A stretch of 7,371 nucleotides of DNA from Chloroflexota bacterium (GTDB lineage Bacteria; Chloroflexota; Anaerolineae; Ardenticatenales; Ardenticatenaceae). Below are positions 6,801 through 7,371 of the stretch, in pieces (position 1 is the first letter of the stretch; each line of letters begins with the position of its first letter). Position numbers and translations under genes: made by a program. The notes under the pieces are model-generated. The model did not search any database, was not told the DNA's origin, and saw nothing but the letters and a program-made list of their open reading frames with translations. The stretch is from positions 4,395 through 11,765 of the forward strand of contig DOUV01000987.1 of assembly GCA_003520455.1 (NCBI GenBank). The letters run 5' to 3'.

Positions 6801-7179
6801 CAAACTGGTAGACGGCCGAAGCGGCCAGCGCCACCGAGGACTCCGGATGCCCAATCACAGCTGCCACGCGGGGATCATTGGCGAGTTCCTGGGCAATCAG
6901 CTTGCCACGGGCCACCGAGTTCTCATCGTCGATCCAGATCACCTGGAGCTTCCGCCCTGCGGCCCCGCCGGCATCGTTGACATCATCCACCGCCATCTGG
7001 ACGCCCTTCCAGAACATGTCATCCGTTTTGGAGAACGGCCAGACAATGCCAATGACGACCTTGCCATCGGATTTCGCCGCCCGGCGCGCCCGCTCCTCGG
7101 CCACATCCGGCGAACCCGTGCAGGCGGTTGCGAGCAGTAAGAGAAGAAATGCAAACCATAGGGCTTTGTGTTTCGTCAC
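3835..7179 (-). CDS. Lipoprotein fusion of LivJ-like, BMP/PnrA-like and MalE-like binding domains
   Basis: This 1114-residue product carries three binding domains from three families. A signal peptide ends in lipobox LATAC (Cys20). Residues about 40-381 (6037-7062) are LivJ-like (Peripla_BP_6): GHPESS (110-115), SPGAT (133-137) and DEYGLG (182-187) match positions that contact amino-acid-type ligands in this family. Residues about 389-700 (5080-6015) are a BMP/PnrA-like domain: VGMIADPAGITDSGLN (391-406), YDLIVTVGSAGAEAVKKA, GKVGTYGG and VIGVDTDW (607-614), TSIIKN. After a short linker (STPETSQQAAAQ), residues about 720-1110 (3850-5022) are MalE-like: DLFYL (778), LPYGVPF (823), LQGKAAMWMGGSWD (947). 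Each domain is near usual family length and there is no internal signal peptide. The GTG at 7179 is preferred because GGAAGG lies four bases upstream; a TTG at 7191 in the same frame abuts the heptamer array and has no ribosome binding site. Likely role is ligand capture at the cell surface. No permease or ATPase is in the window. The stop codon lies within the downstream repeat array. Confidence 0.92.
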   Translation of the reverse strand: MTKHKALWFAFLLLLLATACTGSPDVAEERARRAAKSDGKVVIGIVWPFSKTDDMFWKGVQMAVDDVNDAGGAAGRKLQVIWIDDENSVARGKLIAQELANDPRVAAVIGHPESSVALAASAVYQFGGLLMLSPGATSVRLTQQHFDLVFRNTPSDTLVAREMADFAAKRGYRRILLVSAKDEYGLGLGNTFEQRANEVGITIVDRRSYRVGQSDFAAFLADWEALDADSIFLAGRPPEAAWFVAQVRQMGIDVPITGGTGLFSPEFLKIAGPAADGTIVASLFYADESKPDVERFNRVFAERYGSPPDVWAAQGYDAVRLLADAMNQAGAPAPQRVAQVLHQMKSWTGVTGEHTFEGDGGITKPIVLNVARRGDFQYFMRTVADEDALRVGMIADPAGITDSGLNQLAWEGMQAAEADFGVFIDFLNTRTDADFVANIHDFIDKRYDLIVTVGSAGAEAVKKAAQAYPHQPFAVIDVSSVTEPNVLNSQFAVDEASFMAGYLAAAATRTGKVGTYGGTKQPAVVKCLVGFESGVTYYNSLHLTDVEILGWSTAKKDGLFTENPDSLADGRAMAEQLYDQGADIIFPVAGDAGKGTAAVAQERGLLVIGVDTDWYYTVPKDKEVYLTSIIKNVNLVPSAAVQALVEGRFAGGRLDFGLADGGVGLAPFHDQDNRVAPLTRLELDGIRKGITNGVISTGWKEYLAAQESTPETSQQAAAQPVTLTLGSWRTDDVEAMGHILDAFHARYPHITVEFTPTDPPDYNEVLRGQLEDGTAPDLFYLRSFSTSRQLYEEGYLEPLDDLPGLKENFVPEARAPWATAGGLPYGVPFIAVSHGIYYDVDLFEELGLDLPATWEELLTTARRIQDAGYIPFANASGDPWTIAEIVFMNLAPNFIGGREGRLAYLSGQRCFNDEHTVAAFQAVADIAPFLPPDQATLTYAASQQLFLQGKAAMWMGGSWDIPSFESQAPDFQWSVFAVPAPAGWQEHVAFHLDAGVGLNAASEHKVEARLFLEWLTTYEAAERLGNELPGFFPIRKEVPTFENEHANTFLALTAGRGQDVRWAWEGLLDGSPDGYTLMQDGAVAVINGEMTPQEAADALQNGLAQWFEPAQACQ

Positions 7180-7192
7180 GGTGCCTTCCAAT

Positions 7193-7255
7193 CAGTGAAC
7201 AGTGCGCAGTGAACAGTGAGTAGTGAACAGTGCGCAGTGAGCGGTGAGCGGTGAA
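7193..7255. repeat. Heptamer array, CAGTGAA orientation, nine units
   Basis: Nine consecutive seven-base units on the plus strand run in perfect register: CAGTGAA, CAGTGCG, CAGTGAA, CAGTGAG, TAGTGAA, CAGTGCG, CAGTGAG, CGGTGAG, CGGTGAA. This is the same repeat family as the array at 3683-3840 in the opposite orientation. It lies directly ahead of gene B, ending 14 bases before its preferred start, and becomes more degenerate away from the gene. In the gene B transcript it would form most of the near leader. I see no promoter motif within it. Confidence 0.9.
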
Positions 7256-7282
7256 GTCTGATCTCGTTGGCTGCGGTAGGCC

Positions 7283-7371
7283 TTGTCCCCTCCTCTCCGA
7301 GGGGTGGCCGCGCAGCGGCCGGGGTGGTGTCGAACCGCGAAAGCTCGTCAACCACCCCGCCGGCTTCGCCG
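7283..7371. repeat. GC-rich palindromic intergenic element, truncated by window edge
   Basis: Several nested inverted repeats lie in a row: CCCCT (7287-7291) with AGGGG (7300-7304); GGCCGC (7306-7311) with GCGGCC (7315-7320) over a GCA loop; GGGGTGGT (7321-7328) with ACCACCCC (7351-7358); and a final GCCGGC-TTC-GCCG cut by the edge at 7371. This chain of hairpins resembles the REP-like palindromic units scattered between genes in many bacteria, and I have an impression of very similar sequence in other genomes. No gene or promoter is apparent. Whether it is mobile or only structural cannot be told from one copy. Confidence 0.65.

Noticed and set aside
7256..7371. Promoter for gene B, based on TTGACG on the minus strand near 7346-7351
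   Set aside because: No plausible -10 element lies at the right spacing, and the hexamer is inside the palindromic element.

Overview
The window carries three rightly supported genes, all on the minus strand, so transcription runs from right to left. Two are very large lipoproteins built from fused ABC-type solute-binding domains, and the third is a small DUF6582-like protein followed by a clear intrinsic terminator. The G+C-rich sequence, the style of the solute-binding domains (MalE-like, OppA-like, LivJ-like and BMP/PnrA-like) and the short tandem heptamers and GC-rich palindromes between genes suggest a Chloroflexota bacterium (Anaerolineae or Caldilineae type). This is an inference from general resemblance; there is no marker gene in the window.

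Layout from right to left. 7283-7371 is a GC-rich palindromic intergenic element cut by the window edge. 7193-7255 is a heptamer array of nine units. 3835-7179 is gene B, a lipoprotein with three fused binding domains: LivJ-like, BMP/PnrA-like, then MalE-like. 3651-3840 holds a longer array of the same heptamer, which supplies the last codon and stop of gene B and contains an internal orientation switch. 564-3626 is gene A, a lipoprotein with a MalE-like domain joined through an Ala/Thr/Pro/Glu-rich linker to an OppA-like domain. 151-438 is the small DUF6582-like gene, with a strong ribosome binding site and a hairpin just ahead of it. 79-109 is the terminator. At 1-56 a short reading frame may begin and leave the window.

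Together the two large genes encode five substrate-capture domains from four families, each set on one predicted lipid anchor, and no permease or ATPase lies in the window. The domains are in frame, look complete, and have no internal signal peptides, so each gene probably makes one long surface protein. Whether these feed several transporters, feed one, or act as multi-ligand sensors cannot be decided here. The most unusual points are the cross-family domain fusions, and the way gene B is bracketed by heptamer arrays in opposite orientation that touch its stop codon and come within about 14 bases of its start.
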